Shown: one piece after another, positions 27,191 to 38,000 of the stretch
How the letters are laid out: every line of letters begins with the position of its first letter
Position numbering within the stretch: position 1 is the stretch's first letter
DNA from: Pseudomonadota bacterium
GTDB taxonomy: Bacteria; Pseudomonadota; Gammaproteobacteria; UBA1113
Direction of reading: 5' to 3'
Assembly (NCBI GenBank): GCA_021778015.1
Contig: JAJYCX010000013.1
Span: 1 to 60,229 of the forward strand
DNA: 60,229 bases
Notes under the pieces: generated by a model
The model's input: the letters and a program-made list of their open reading frames with translations, nothing else
Told to the model about the DNA's origin: nothing
Databases searched by the model: none
Made by a program: the position numbers and the translations under genes

Positions 27191-28386
27191 AATGCTTTCT
27201 GTGCGCCCCCTAAGCCTAAACGCGCTAATAAAAATTTAGCGCCTGGAACCCATTCTAAACCGCATAATGCTAAGGGTTGCCATTGTTTGAAAAATTCATT
27301 TTCTTTGGCAAAACGGCTCACTAAGAAATGAGTAAAACGCGCGATTTGTTTTCTGTCTAATGCTTGTTTAGCCACATATTCGGCTAAAATAGCGCTCTCA
27401 GCATAATCGCGGCCCATCTGTTGCGACCAGAGTAATACTTCAGCTAACATCATGGCACCGCGCAACCCTAAATTAAAGCCTTGAGCTGCGACCGGATGCA
27501 ATGTCTGTGCAGCATTGCCTATTAATACAAAACCATCTCGATAGAGTTCATTGGCTTCTATGCGTCGTAAAGGATATTGTATCGCGGGCGTTGCACTTTG
27601 CAAACGACCTAATCTATAACCCCACACACTTTGCAGTTGTTGCAATAATATTTTTTCATCTGCACTTTGCCAATACGCAGCCTGGTCTTTGTTCATACAC
27701 CAAACAAAAGTGGCATCATATTCCCCTGCAGGCAATATGGCCATTAAGCCTAAACGCGTAAATCGTTCATAAGAGCGGTTATTTAAAGGTTTAGTAAACG
27801 TTAAGCGCGATACTAAAGCACTTTGCTGATAATCCCATACTTGCGCTGTAATGCCTACAGTGTGTCTTAGTTCGGAATTGCTGCCATCTGCGGCAACCAC
27901 CAAACGTGCTTGCAAGTTTTTTGATGAAGCACCATTGGATAAAGTGAGCTGCCATTGTCCCTCAACACGCTGACAGGCAGTGACTCGATAAGGCGCATAT
28001 AAAGTTAACCGCTTTTCTAAGCCTACCTTTTCAGCCAATATTTTTTGTAAATACTGAATATCGATATTACATCCCAAGGAATCTAAACCTTGCTCTGCAG
28101 CGGAAATAGTGGCTACACCAAAACGACCTTGCAATGAAAGATGTACACTATCTATAGGATGCGCCTTAGCTTCTATTTGCGGCCACACGCCTAGCTTTTG
28201 TAAAATACGCTGCGAAGTATAAGACAGCCCTATCGCTCTATTGTCATCCGTGCTCTCTGTTTTTTGTGCGTAATCCGTAGCCTCTACAACCGCTACTCGT
28301 AAAGATGATTGCGCTAAAGCCAAAGCTAAGCTATTGCCAACCAGGCCTCCGCCCACTATAACAATATCGTAGCTTTCATCGTTCAT
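27181..28386 (-). CDS. ubiH: 2-octaprenyl-6-methoxyphenol hydroxylase
   Basis: 401 residues from the ATG at 28386, which overlaps the pepP stop as ATGA. Flavin monooxygenase of ubiquinone synthesis (C1 hydroxylation in E. coli). Motifs: DIVIVGGGLVGNSLALALA, NRAIGLSYTS, VVAADGSNSELRH, and FVLIGNAAQTLHPVAAQGFN. The last has Asn where most family members have Asp in the GD motif (GNAAQT), which UbiH proteins commonly show. Full length. The operon order pepP-ubiH-ubiI is shared with E. coli. Confidence 0.9.
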   Translation of the reverse strand: MNDESYDIVIVGGGLVGNSLALALAQSSLRVAVVEATDYAQKTESTDDNRAIGLSYTSQRILQKLGVWPQIEAKAHPIDSVHLSLQGRFGVATISAAEQGLDSLGCNIDIQYLQKILAEKVGLEKRLTLYAPYRVTACQRVEGQWQLTLSNGASSKNLQARLVVAADGSNSELRHTVGITAQVWDYQQSALVSRLTFTKPLNNRSYERFTRLGLMAILPAGEYDATFVWCMNKDQAAYWQSADEKILLQQLQSVWGYRLGRLQSATPAIQYPLRRIEANELYRDGFVLIGNAAQTLHPVAAQGFNLGLRGAMMLAEVLLWSQQMGRDYAESAILAEYVAKQALDRKQIARFTHFLVSRFAKENEFFKQWQPLALCGLEWVPGAKFLLARLGLGGAQKALWV

Positions 28387-29693
28387 CGTGCCATCCAATC
28401 CTCTATCTCAGCGACTGTTTTAATGAGTCCCGCGCTTAGAACATCGCAACCTTTTTGGGTTACAACCACATCGTCTTCAATACGCACGCCTATGCCGCGC
28501 CATTTTGCATCTACAGTCTTATCGTCCGCATCAATGTAAAGACCGGGTTCCACTGTTAGGGTCATGCCTGGTTCAAACAGTCGCCATTGACCGTCCAATT
28601 TATAAGCTCCGGCATCATGCACATCTAATCCTAAAAAGTGGCCTGAACCATGCATATAAAATTGTAAAAACGCTTTTTCCTCGATCAACGTAGCTACATC
28701 ACCTTTGAGTAGACCCAATTTGACTAACCCTGCAGTGAGGATCTGTAACATCACACGTTGCACTTCATTCCAAGCAACACCCGGCTTCACTGTCGCTATA
28801 CCCGCTAATTGCGCCTCTAATACCAATTCATAGATTTGTCGTTGTGGCTCGCTAAAATGGCCATTCAACGGAAAAGTGCGCGTTATATCGGAAGCATAAT
28901 AGTTATACTCACCGCCCGCATCAATCAATAATAAATCACCATCACGTAACGGCGCTGTATTTTCTATATAATGCAAAATACACGCATTAGCCCCACCAGC
29001 CACTATGGGTGAATAGGCTTGTAAACGACAATTTTCTAAGCCGCAGTGATAATTAAAATATGCCTCGACTTGATATTCATGCAAACCGGGTTTAGCGTAT
29101 TGCATCACCGCTTTATGGGCTTTAGCGCTGGTTTGTGCCGCATAACGCATGAGTTCAATTTCATACTCGCTTTTGATGACGCGCATTTCATCCACCATGC
29201 GTTGCACATCAATAAATTCAGTAGGCCAAGCAGTGCCTCTGCGCACTTGTTTTTTTAAATCCTCTTGTGCACTCATGATCCATTGATCCAATTGTGGAAT
29301 TCTTCCCCAAGGCGCATAAACATGTTGCGCTTGTTGCAAGTAATGCGGTAATTTTTCTTGAAATTCAGTGATAGGATAGGCTTCATCCATGGCCAATTCG
29401 CTCACAGCGCCTTCTAGGCCCAGCATAAAGCCATTCCAGCGTTCTAATTTAGGATCACGTGGCCGGTTAAACAAAATACATTGCCCACCTAAGTCCTTGG
29501 ATAATATCATCAATACAGCTTCAGGCTCAGCTAGACCGCTTAAATAGAGAAAATTACTCTCTGGCCTATAAGTATAGGTACTATCGCCACTGCGCAAGAC
29601 TTCTGGGCGTGCCATCAGCAAGGCCATACTGCGAGGTTTTAATTGTGCTTGTAAGTCTAGACGGCGGCGTTTGAATTCAGCTACATTGTTCAT
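28383..29693 (-). CDS. pepP: Xaa-Pro aminopeptidase
   Basis: 436 residues, M24 metallopeptidase that removes N-terminal residues preceding proline. The N-terminal aminopeptidase-P domain (1-170) is followed by the pita-bread domain with the dinuclear metal ligands: LLIDAGGEYNYYASDITRTF (two Asp), HGSGHFLGLDVHD (His), TVEPGLYI (Glu) and GVRIEDDVVV (Glu). Cytoplasmic. First gene of an operon with ubiH and ubiI. Upstream, TATAAT on the minus strand (29729-29734) is a good -10 box, but the only -35-like TTGCAT is 20 bp away. The ygfB gene that often precedes pepP is absent. Confidence 0.94.
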   Translation of the reverse strand: MNNVAEFKRRRLDLQAQLKPRSMALLMARPEVLRSGDSTYTYRPESNFLYLSGLAEPEAVLMILSKDLGGQCILFNRPRDPKLERWNGFMLGLEGAVSELAMDEAYPITEFQEKLPHYLQQAQHVYAPWGRIPQLDQWIMSAQEDLKKQVRRGTAWPTEFIDVQRMVDEMRVIKSEYEIELMRYAAQTSAKAHKAVMQYAKPGLHEYQVEAYFNYHCGLENCRLQAYSPIVAGGANACILHYIENTAPLRDGDLLLIDAGGEYNYYASDITRTFPLNGHFSEPQRQIYELVLEAQLAGIATVKPGVAWNEVQRVMLQILTAGLVKLGLLKGDVATLIEEKAFLQFYMHGSGHFLGLDVHDAGAYKLDGQWRLFEPGMTLTVEPGLYIDADDKTVDAKWRGIGVRIEDDVVVTQKGCDVLSAGLIKTVAEIEDWMAR

Positions 29694-29790
29694 TTTTTGT
29701 GTTACCTTTGAATTTGCAATAGGGCTTTATTATAGCATACTGTCATTTCGCATCATGCAAAATCGCTCTTGCGAAAATGCAGGTTGATCA

Positions 29791-30204
29791 CTAAATCGCC
29801 AGCTTCGTATTCAGCACTATAATAGCGTCGACTTCGACTAAAGCGCCTTTAGGCAATCGCGATACTTCTATTGTAGTGCGTGCCGGAAAAGGCGGTGATA
29901 AATAATATTCTTGCATCACTTCATTGAGCAAAGGAAAATGATTTAAATCTAGTAAATACACAGTGAACTTAGCACAGTCTTGTAAAGTAGCACCGCATGC
30001 TTTGGCCACATATTCTAAATTCGTAAATACTTGACGCATCTGTGTTAACACATCGTCTCCTGCCATTTCACCCGTTTGTGGAAGCAAGCCTATTTGTCCG
30101 GCTAAATAAACCGTCTGCCCTACTTTCAAAGCTTGTGAATAAATACCACTAGGCTCGGGGGCATAGTCGGTATAAATGGCTTTGCGCTCGCTGTGTTCTA
30201 TCAT
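29791..30204 (-). CDS. ridA: RidA family reactive intermediate deaminase
   Basis: 137 residues of the YjgF/YER057c/UK114 family. RidA hydrolyses 2-aminoacrylate and other enamine/imine intermediates released by PLP enzymes. Signature elements: IYSQALKVGQTVYLAGQIGL near residue 20-39 and the conserved Arg in PFPARTTIEVSRLP, followed by LVEVDAI. Trimeric cytoplasmic enzyme, normal length. It follows spoT by 11 bp, the same order as in Pseudomonas (gmk-rpoZ-spoT-ridA), so it belongs to this operon. Confidence 0.92.
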   Translation of the reverse strand: MIEHSERKAIYTDYAPEPSGIYSQALKVGQTVYLAGQIGLLPQTGEMAGDDVLTQMRQVFTNLEYVAKACGATLQDCAKFTVYLLDLNHFPLLNEVMQEYYLSPPFPARTTIEVSRLPKGALVEVDAIIVLNTKLAI

Positions 30205-30215
30205 ATTCTATACTC

Positions 30216-32357
30216 CTAAACTCTAACTACCCGTATCGTTGTTTCCAAGGCGCGGATGCGCCGTAATACTTGCGCTAAGTGTTTTCTATCACGCACGGTC
30301 ACCAACATAGACACTTCACTGTAGCGACCATCTTTATCTTTCACATGCACATCTTCAATATCTGCCGAAGAATGCGAAATAGTCGCTGCCAATTCTGCTA
30401 AAACACCTCGTTTATTGTACACATCGGCCACTATCTCGGTATAAAATTCACCCGGCGTTTCGTCTTGCCAACTCAAATAAATACAGGTAGGCGTACCGTG
30501 TAAATGCTCAACCTCTTTACATTGCTCGCGATGAATTACCATACCGTGGCCTGCAGATAAAATACCAACGATGACGTCCCCCGGAATAGGTCTACAGCAA
30601 TCCGCAAAAGTAACCACCAACCCTTCACTGCCTTTGATAATCAAGGGTTGTTTAGCGAGTAGGCGCGTTGCTTTTTGTTTTTCTTTCTCTTCTTCTAGCG
30701 CTTCATCTTTAACAGCAAAAGCCAAACGCCGTGCTACAGCTAAGGGGATCTGACTCCCCAAACCCATAGACTCTAATAATTGATCTAAATTTTTAAATTT
30801 TGATTCTCGCAATACATGTTGTAGATTTTCGGGTGAAATATCTTCTAAGCGTAATGATAAAGTACTCAACGCCCGCTCTAACAAACGTCGTCCCAACTCA
30901 ATCGATTCACCTAATTTTTGTTTTTGCACTGATTGTCTAATTTCACTGCGCGCCTTGGCCGTCACCACAAAATTTAACCAAGCAGGATTAGGTCTGGCCT
31001 CAGGTGCTGTGACAATTTCTACTGTTTGCCCGCTTAATAGTTGGCTGCTCAAAGGCGATAAACGACGATTAATTTTAGCAGCCACACAGGCATTGCCTAT
31101 ATCGGTGTGAATGGCATAAGCAAAATCAACCGGGCAAGCGCCACGCGGTAGTTCTAAAATGTTCCCCTTAGGCGTGAACACATACACTTCATCGGGAAAT
31201 AAATCGATCTTAACGTTTTCAATAAATTCTAAGGAACTATCGCCTCCTTTTTGCATGTCCACCAAACCTTGCAGCCATGCTTGGGCGCGTAAATGAGCGC
31301 GATTTTTGCTTTTGGTAGAACTTTTATATAGCCAGTGTGCGGCAATACCACTTTCCGCCATTGCGTCCATGTCGTCGGTACGAATTTGAATTTCAATCGG
31401 CACGCCATAAGGGCCAAACAGAACGGTATGCAAAGATTGATAGCCATTGGCTTTGGGAATAGCAATATAATCTTTAAAGCGCTCCGGTACCGGTTTAAAT
31501 GAAGTGTGCATCGATCCTAAAACACGATAACAACTGTCTACAGAGCTGACAATGATACGAAAAGCATACCTATCCATGATTTCGGAAAAAGCAATGTGTT
31601 TATTCACCATTTTTTTATAAATACTATACAGATGCTTTTCGCGACCTAATATTTTAATGGCAGCAATACCCGTATTACGTAAGGCTTTTTGCAATGTGGC
31701 TTCAATTTCAGCCAAGATTTCCTTACGATTACCGCGCGCTTTGGTGACCGACTTTTTTAACACCTTATAACGCAACGGATAACGCGCAGCGAAGCCCAGT
31801 TCTTCAAATTCAATGCGAAAACTATGCATCCCTAAACGATTGGCTATAGGTGCGTAGATTTCTAGCGTTTCTAAAGCAATGCGCTTGCGTTTAGCTTCCG
31901 GCAATACGCCTAAGGTGCGCATATTGTGTAGTCTATCGGCTAATTTGATGATCACCACACGTATATCTTTAGCCATCGCCAAAACCATTTTACGAAAATT
32001 TTCAGCTTGAGCTTCTGCTTTGTTTTCAAATTTGATTTGCGTTAATTTACTGACGCCATCGACTAATTCCGCCACATCCTGGCCAAACTGCTCTGCGATC
32101 GTTTGCTTGCTGACTTTGGTGTCTTCGATGACATCGTGTAATAAAGCGGCTTGTAACGTGGGGGCATCCAAATGCATTTGTGCCAGAATACCTGCAACGG
32201 CGACGGGATGGGTAATATAAGGTTCGCCACTAAAACGGCTCTGCCCTTCATGGGCTTCACGGGCTAGAAGATATGCTTTACGGATGGATTCTATGGCGGC
32301 AGGAGAATAATGTGCAGATAAAATTTTAGCCAGAGGCGCAAAATAATCATCCACCAT
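30216..32357 (-). CDS. spoT: Bifunctional (p)ppGpp synthetase/hydrolase SpoT
   Basis: 713 residues, full Rel/SpoT long form. The N-terminal HD hydrolase is intact (ALLHDVIEDTKV, KLADRLHNMRTL). The synthetase domain has GYQSLHTVLFGP and EIQIRTDDMDAMAE; then a TGS domain (VYVFTPKGNILELPRGACP), a helical region and a C-terminal ACT domain (EIVADVYNKRGVLAELAA). It sets the alarmone level in response to starvation. The preserved HD residues argue for SpoT rather than RelA, as does linkage to gmk and rpoZ. ATG preceded by AGGGAGA. Confidence 0.95.
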   Translation of the reverse strand: MVDDYFAPLAKILSAHYSPAAIESIRKAYLLAREAHEGQSRFSGEPYITHPVAVAGILAQMHLDAPTLQAALLHDVIEDTKVSKQTIAEQFGQDVAELVDGVSKLTQIKFENKAEAQAENFRKMVLAMAKDIRVVIIKLADRLHNMRTLGVLPEAKRKRIALETLEIYAPIANRLGMHSFRIEFEELGFAARYPLRYKVLKKSVTKARGNRKEILAEIEATLQKALRNTGIAAIKILGREKHLYSIYKKMVNKHIAFSEIMDRYAFRIIVSSVDSCYRVLGSMHTSFKPVPERFKDYIAIPKANGYQSLHTVLFGPYGVPIEIQIRTDDMDAMAESGIAAHWLYKSSTKSKNRAHLRAQAWLQGLVDMQKGGDSSLEFIENVKIDLFPDEVYVFTPKGNILELPRGACPVDFAYAIHTDIGNACVAAKINRRLSPLSSQLLSGQTVEIVTAPEARPNPAWLNFVVTAKARSEIRQSVQKQKLGESIELGRRLLERALSTLSLRLEDISPENLQHVLRESKFKNLDQLLESMGLGSQIPLAVARRLAFAVKDEALEEEKEKQKATRLLAKQPLIIKGSEGLVVTFADCCRPIPGDVIVGILSAGHGMVIHREQCKEVEHLHGTPTCIYLSWQDETPGEFYTEIVADVYNKRGVLAELAATISHSSADIEDVHVKDKDGRYSEVSMLVTVRDRKHLAQVLRRIRALETTIRVVRV

Positions 32358-32383
32358 CTTATCTCCCTTTTTACATAAGCTTT

Positions 32384-32665
32384 TTAGAGCGTATCATCGT
32401 CCAAGGGTAATGGGTGGTTTTGTGCCATTTGCTGGGACATGGGGATAGGTTGATATAATTTATCCCACTCGTCTAATTTATCGAAGCTAACTTCACCTAC
32501 GGCCACTTCACGCAAAGCCACTACGGTGTTTTTATCATTTTCCGCTTCAACCAAAGGCTGCATAGCTGTCATCGTTAATTGGCGAGCACGTCTTGCTGCT
32601 AATAAAACCAAACTAAAACGATTATCGGTGTGTTTTAAACAATCTTCTACAGTAACGCGGGCCAT
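32384..32665 (-). CDS. rpoZ: RNA polymerase omega subunit
   Basis: 93 residues. Starts with [20 protein letters not shown], followed by [10 protein letters not shown] and [12 protein letters not shown], the conserved omega sequence that wraps the beta-prime C-terminus and helps ppGpp sensing. Good ribosome site (AGAGGAATTAA). The neighbours gmk and spoT are the usual ones in gammaproteobacteria. Confidence 0.94.
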   Translation of the reverse strand: MARVTVEDCLKHTDNRFSLVLLAARRARQLTMTAMQPLVEAENDKNTVVALREVAVGEVSFDKLDEWDKLYQPIPMSQQMAQNHPLPLDDDTL

Positions 32666-32708
32666 ATTTAATTCCTCTTAACTTTAGTCATAGGCGAATG
32701 ATTCTCCT

Positions 32709-32738
32709 ATTATAACAGGATTTTATCCAAAATGTCTC
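32709..32738 (-). promoter_or_regulatory. Candidate sigma-70 promoter for rpoZ-spoT-ridA
   Basis: On the minus strand GAGACA (32738-32733) and TATAAT (32714-32709) are separated by 18 bp. It overlaps the end of gmk and lies 44 bp upstream of rpoZ, so the stringent-response genes could be expressed apart from gmk. Confidence 0.45.
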
Positions 32739-33327
32739 TATTTCTGGCAAGTTGGTGCTGTGTTTTTAAACTATTGGCCGTAAAAATGGCTTGTAGCTCC
32801 GCTAAGGCACAGGAAAAATCATCATTGATTATAATATAGTCATATTCATGACTGTGTGACATTTCTTTGGCGGCCTCGCTCATGCGTCGTTGGATGACTT
32901 CGGGGCTATCTAAGCGCCGCGCTTCTAATCGTTGCTGTAAGACGGCTTTTGAAGGCGGCAGTATAAAAATCAATACGCTATCGGGATGAAACATACGGCA
33001 TTGCCTAGCTCCCTGCCAGTCAATTTCCAAAATAACATCGGTACCTTGCGCTAAAACCTGCGCCACCCAATCGTGAGAAGTACCATAATGGTAACCAAAG
33101 ACCGTGGCATATTCCATAAAACTGTTATTGGCCACCATTTGTGCAAATGTAGCTTCGTCCACAAAAAAATAATTGACGCCATGAACTTCACCTGCGCGCG
33201 CAGGCCGGGTTGTGTAAGAAATAGACACGCTTGCATTGCTGAGTTGCGGCAACAAAGCATTGACTAAGCTAGTTTTACCAGCTCCCGATGGGGCAGAAAT
33301 AATGTATAAAGTTCCTTGTTGTGTCAT
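32710..33327 (-). CDS. gmk: Guanylate kinase
   Basis: 205 residues from the ATG at 33327; a GTG two codons earlier at 33333 abuts the yicC stop and is an alternative. Phosphorylates GMP to GDP. P-loop LYIISAPSGAGKTSLVNAL, GMP-binding region SYTTRPARAGEVHGVNYFFV, and EIDWQGARQCR are all present. Essential cytoplasmic enzyme, normal length. It lies between yicC and rpoZ as in E. coli-related genomes. Confidence 0.95.
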   Translation of the reverse strand: MTQQGTLYIISAPSGAGKTSLVNALLPQLSNASVSISYTTRPARAGEVHGVNYFFVDEATFAQMVANNSFMEYATVFGYHYGTSHDWVAQVLAQGTDVILEIDWQGARQCRMFHPDSVLIFILPPSKAVLQQRLEARRLDSPEVIQRRMSEAAKEMSHSHEYDYIIINDDFSCALAELQAIFTANSLKTQHQLARNRDILDKILL

Positions 33328-33333
33328 CACCAC

Positions 33334-34203
33334 TTACTCAATATTTTGGACTTGTTCGCGCATTTGTTCTATGAGCACTTTTAAATCAACCGTCGCCTTA
33401 GAAACCTGACTGTCTAAGGACTTTGACGCCATAGTATTGGCCTCGCGATTAAGCTCTTGCATCATAAAGTCTAAAGTCTTACCCACGCTGCCTATTTGTT
33501 GTAACAGATGGCGCACTTCGGCCACATGCGTTAATAGCCGATCGACTTCTTCGCTATTATCAATCTTTTGCGCCCAAAATACCAATTCTTGCTCTAAACG
33601 CTGCGCATCGCCCTGTACTGGGCTCTGTTTCAACCGCTCCAGCAACTTTGCTTGCTGGCGTTGCAACAATTCTGGTTGGCGTGAACCTACTTCCTTGGCC
33701 AATACTTCTACCTTGTGCAAACGTTCAACAATCGCTTGTTTTAAGGCCTCGCCCTCTCTTTGACGGCTGTCATTTAAAAGCTTTATGCTTTGTTCTAAGG
33801 CCGCTACAGCGACGGTTTCGATCTGAGTTACATCGATTTCCACTTCGCTAATAATGCCCGGATACATCAACAAACAATCTAAAGAAGGCGCGCTGTGTGA
33901 AAAAGGAGATAGCGTTTCAATACGTTCTACTGCGGTCAATAAAGCATCTAGGCGCGCTTCATCGCACTGTAAAGTGCCTGTTTTATCTATGGACCATTGT
34001 AATTTTAAGCTTACGTCAATGCGTCCACGCTCAATATGCTGGCGTATGACTTCGCGAAAACGCATTTCCAAGGCGCGCACGGCCTCAGGTAGGCGCATTT
34101 GAATGTCTAAGAAACGATGATTTACCGCTCTAATTTCCCAAGACAACACCCCTTGCGGATGCGCCAATTCATGGCGCGCGAAACCTGTCATACTGCGTAT
34201 CAT
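33334..34203 (-). CDS. yicC: YicC family endoribonuclease-like protein
   Basis: 289 residues. N-terminal MIRSMTGFARHE and WEIRAVNHRFLDIQMRLPE, and the C-terminal domain VGKTLDFMMQELNREANTMA and SKATVDLKVLIEQMREQVQN, are diagnostic of YicC. E. coli YicC has been linked to degradation of the small RNA RyhB. It is divergent from rph across 121 bp, the same head-to-head pair as in E. coli, so both promoters should lie in 34204-34324. Confidence 0.93.
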   Translation of the reverse strand: MIRSMTGFARHELAHPQGVLSWEIRAVNHRFLDIQMRLPEAVRALEMRFREVIRQHIERGRIDVSLKLQWSIDKTGTLQCDEARLDALLTAVERIETLSPFSHSAPSLDCLLMYPGIISEVEIDVTQIETVAVAALEQSIKLLNDSRQREGEALKQAIVERLHKVEVLAKEVGSRQPELLQRQQAKLLERLKQSPVQGDAQRLEQELVFWAQKIDNSEEVDRLLTHVAEVRHLLQQIGSVGKTLDFMMQELNREANTMASKSLDSQVSKATVDLKVLIEQMREQVQNIE

Positions 34204-34324
34204 ATTTACACCCCCATTTTTGCCTAAGGTAACAGACCGGAAGATTTAAATCTAGTCATATAGCGCTGGCTTTCTCCCTACAATTTTGCGTATAATACTG
34301 TCATTTTCTAAAATGAGGTTAACC

Positions 34325-35041
34325 ATGCGCACCAATGACCGCTCTCATGATGAGCTACGCCCGATCCGCTTCACCCGTTCCTATACCAAACATGCCGAAG
34401 GATCGGTGCTAGTTGAATATGGCGATACCAAAGTTTTGTGCAACGCCAGCATCATCAGTGGCGTGCCACGCTTCTTAAAAGGCAGTGGCAAAGGTTGGTT
34501 AAGCGCCGAATATGGCTTATTGCCTAGAGCCACGCACGAACGCAATGACCGTGAAGCCGCTAGAGGCAAGCAAAGTGCGCGCACAGTAGAAATTCAGCGT
34601 TTAATAGGTCGTGCGCTGCGCCCGGCTCTTAATTTATCTTTGCTGGGTGAAAATACCATACAATTAGATTGCGATGTCCTTCAAGCCGATGGTGGCACAC
34701 GCACCGCTGCTATCAGCGGTAGTTGTGTAGCCATATACGATGCCATTGCTTATTTGCGTAAGCGCCAATTTTTAAATGAATCGCCGCTGACGCATTGGGT
34801 TGCAGCGGTATCCGTAGGTTTCCACAACCAACAAGCCTTACTGGATTTGGAGTATACGGAAGACAGTCAGGCTGAAACCGATCTCAATGTAGTGATGGAT
34901 GAAGAAGGTCGTTTTATAGAAATTCAAGGCACGGCCGAAGGACAAGCTTTTAGCCGCGGCGATCTAGATCAAATGCTGCTATTAGCAGAAAAAGGGATCA
35001 AAGAAATCATTGCGTTACAAAAAAGTGTAGTGTCTGCATGA
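34325..35041 (+). CDS. rph: Ribonuclease PH
   Basis: 238 residues from the ATG at 34325, preceded by GAGG at 7 bases; an in-frame TTG at 34286 is not needed. Trims 3' ends of tRNA precursors by phosphorolysis. Conserved segments: [20 protein letters not shown] at the N-terminus, [38 protein letters not shown] and [20 protein letters not shown], including the phosphate-binding Arg residues. Normal E. coli length. A TATAAT at 34291-34296 may be its -10 box, although no good -35 is visible. Confidence 0.95.
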   Translation: MRTNDRSHDELRPIRFTRSYTKHAEGSVLVEYGDTKVLCNASIISGVPRFLKGSGKGWLSAEYGLLPRATHERNDREAARGKQSARTVEIQRLIGRALRPALNLSLLGENTIQLDCDVLQADGGTRTAAISGSCVAIYDAIAYLRKRQFLNESPLTHWVAAVSVGFHNQQALLDLEYTEDSQAETDLNVVMDEEGRFIEIQGTAEGQAFSRGDLDQMLLLAEKGIKEIIALQKSVVSA

Positions 35042-35063
35042 CACGCGGAGACTAAATTTTATT

Positions 35064-38000
35064 ATGCCAGAAAAATTTGACATTAATACGCTCTTTAAAA
35101 ATCATTTTTCCCCAGGATGCGTAAGTTACGGCCGTGAAATATTTTTACATAAGCAAGTGTCTAAGTTAACCTTTCGCAGCGGACAAGCAGTAGGCGCAAC
35201 GGTACAAGGCAGCGGCACGCAAACTTATCGCGTCAATATCGTGTTAGAACCCTCAAAGCACGCACGCAGTAATATCATTGGCACTTGCTCTTGTTCCATG
35301 GGCTTTAATTGTAGGCACGTAGCCGCGGTGTTGTATCAGTTGGAAGCCAATATGGATAAGGCTATACGCAATTACGCCGGTTTTGAAAAGGCTCGATATC
35401 AACTCTGGGAAACTTGGCTAGACGAAACTTATACCGCTTCAAAAGAAGATCCTTTAAAAGAAAGTTTTCAAGATGAAGTATTATTATATGTCTTTTCTTT
35501 TGGTTTTGATGAAGATCAGCCTCGGCATTTATTCATCGATTTGTATCAAAGTAAAGCGCTCAAAAAAGGGGGCTATAGCCTCAATGCCATTAAAACGGCT
35601 AAACTGGTCGAACTGCGCGATCTAGCACTGCTAAGCAGCATCGATATTACTTTATTACAAAAATTACGGCAATACCGCCTATACAACTCTGCCGACCTAG
35701 GAGAGCGTTATCGCTTACACTCAGAAACACCGGCAGACATGATCAGCACCATAATCAAAACGGGGCGCGCTTTTTGGCAGGCAGCAACAAAACCCTTAAT
35801 CTGGCAAGAAGAAATAGAAACAATCCACTTAGATTGGCATCGTTTGAGTCACGGCGGCTTTAAATATTTAGCGCACGCAAAAGACAATTCGGTATTGTCA
35901 CTATGGCCAGTTACACCCTTTCTATATTACAACGCCCAAACTCAACAAGTAGGCCCTATTAAGACGGCCTTATCGACTAAAACTTTGAAGCACTGCTTGG
36001 CCATGCCGATTTATTATCCCGATCAAGGTGAATTTTTAAAAACTGCTTTTGATGCTTGGGCACAAGCACATAAGCTACCCCCTTTGCCAGTTGCCAGCAA
36101 AACTGAGCAGCGCATCGTAACACCTACTGCAACGCTCACTTTATACAGCACAGACAGTTCACGCATATTATCGTCTAACTCTACCGTGGCACGTTATCAT
36201 CGTTATGAATCTAATTATAGCTATGCCAGCATCACCTTTCAGTATGAAGCCGTTTCCTGCCAACCCGATACCTATGAGCATAACTTATACGATTTAGATG
36301 ACGATATCCTTTTTGTTTATCCTAGACAATGGGATATTGAAAAAAACTATCTACAACAATTAAGCGAGCGTGGCGTTTATCGTTTTGATGAGAAAAGCCC
36401 TGTTTTCGTGAAAAAGGATTACGCACATTATTTCCATGTAGGCGATAGCAAAGCAGATGTGTCTCATTTTTTAGCCTCGGCAGAGCAAGAGTTACCACCC
36501 TTAGGATGGGATATCGTTTACGATCCAAGTTTCATCTATGCCCCTGCCGCTGTCTATGATGATTGGTATGGCGAAATCAAGGAAAGCACCAAAAAAGATT
36601 GGTTCTCTTTAGAAGTCGGTATTGTGATCGACGATGAAAAAGTTAATTTGATCCCAGTGTTGGCAAAGTTGTTACAAACCAATTATGCGAATTCCAGTTT
36701 GGCTGCTATTTTAGACCTAGACCCCAATGAATTATTAGAACTCATTTTAGACGACGGCAAAAAAATAGCGATACCTATGCATCGCTTTCAAGCCATTTTA
36801 TTGACCTTAACTGAAATTTATGACAAAACCAATTTAAAAGACAATGAATTGCCTATCAATGCTTTATTCGCTTCGCAACTCATAGGTCACAAGGAAAACT
36901 TCTCTTTACCACAAATACAATGGCAAATACCGCCCGAATTACAACATCTCAGTCAAAAATGGCATGCTTTTCCTTTATCTAAAGATATATTGCATCCCAC
37001 CGATAGTTTTAAAGGTGAACTTAGGCATTATCAATTGGAAGGCTTAACTTGGTTGCAATTCTTAAGAAAACACAGTTTAGCAGGCATTCTAGCGGACGAT
37101 ATGGGCTTGGGTAAAACGGTGCAAACGCTAGCACATTTGGCGATGGAAAAGGATCTAGGCCGTGCTAAGAAGCCCATCTTAATTATCTCACCTACAAGCT
37201 TGGTGACTAACTGGCACAGTGAAATCAAAAAATTCACTCCCAGTTTAAGCGTATTGATACTACAAGGCACAGAACGCCCGAACGAAAAAGAGGTATTAGC
37301 GCAACATGATATTATCCTGACGACTTATTCCGTCATCTTGCACGATCAACCTTTGCTAGAACAATTGTCTTATTACTACATCATTCTAGATGAAGCGCAG
37401 TGGATCAAAAACGCCAACACCAAAGCCTTTGCCACCGTGACACAATTAGAAACCGAACACCGTTTGTGTCTAACCGGCACGCCTATGGAAAACCACTTAG
37501 GTGAACTATGGTCTTTATTCCATTTCTTATTACCCGGTTATTTAGGCAATCAAAAATCATTTAATAAACTATTCAGGCAGCCTATTGAAAGAGACAACGA
37601 TGCAGCCCGCAGGCTAGCCTTACAAAAACGCATTGCACCCTTTTTATTACGCCGTGCTAAAAGTGTGGTCGCGGCTGATTTACCGCCCAAAAATGAAATG
37701 ATACAATTAATTGATATGAACGAAGAGCAAGCGACTCTTTATGAAAGCATCCGGTTGAGTGTTGGTAACAAAATACAGAAAATACTGGCACAAAAAGGTT
37801 TTGCGCAAAGTCATATTGAAATCTTAGATGCACTATTAAAACTACGCCAAGCGTGTTGTGACCCCCGCTTAGTCAAATTAGCCTCAGCACAAAGTATTGC
37901 ACAATCCGCTAAATTAGAATATCTGCTGTCGATCTTGCCCGAAATGATAGAAGAAGGCCGCAAAATATTGTTGTTCTCCACCTTCACCAGTATGTTGAGT

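Noticed and set aside
29729-29760. Full sigma-70 promoter for pepP
   Set aside because: The TATAAT is perfect, but the only -35-like hexamer is 20 bp away, so it was not listed as a complete promoter.
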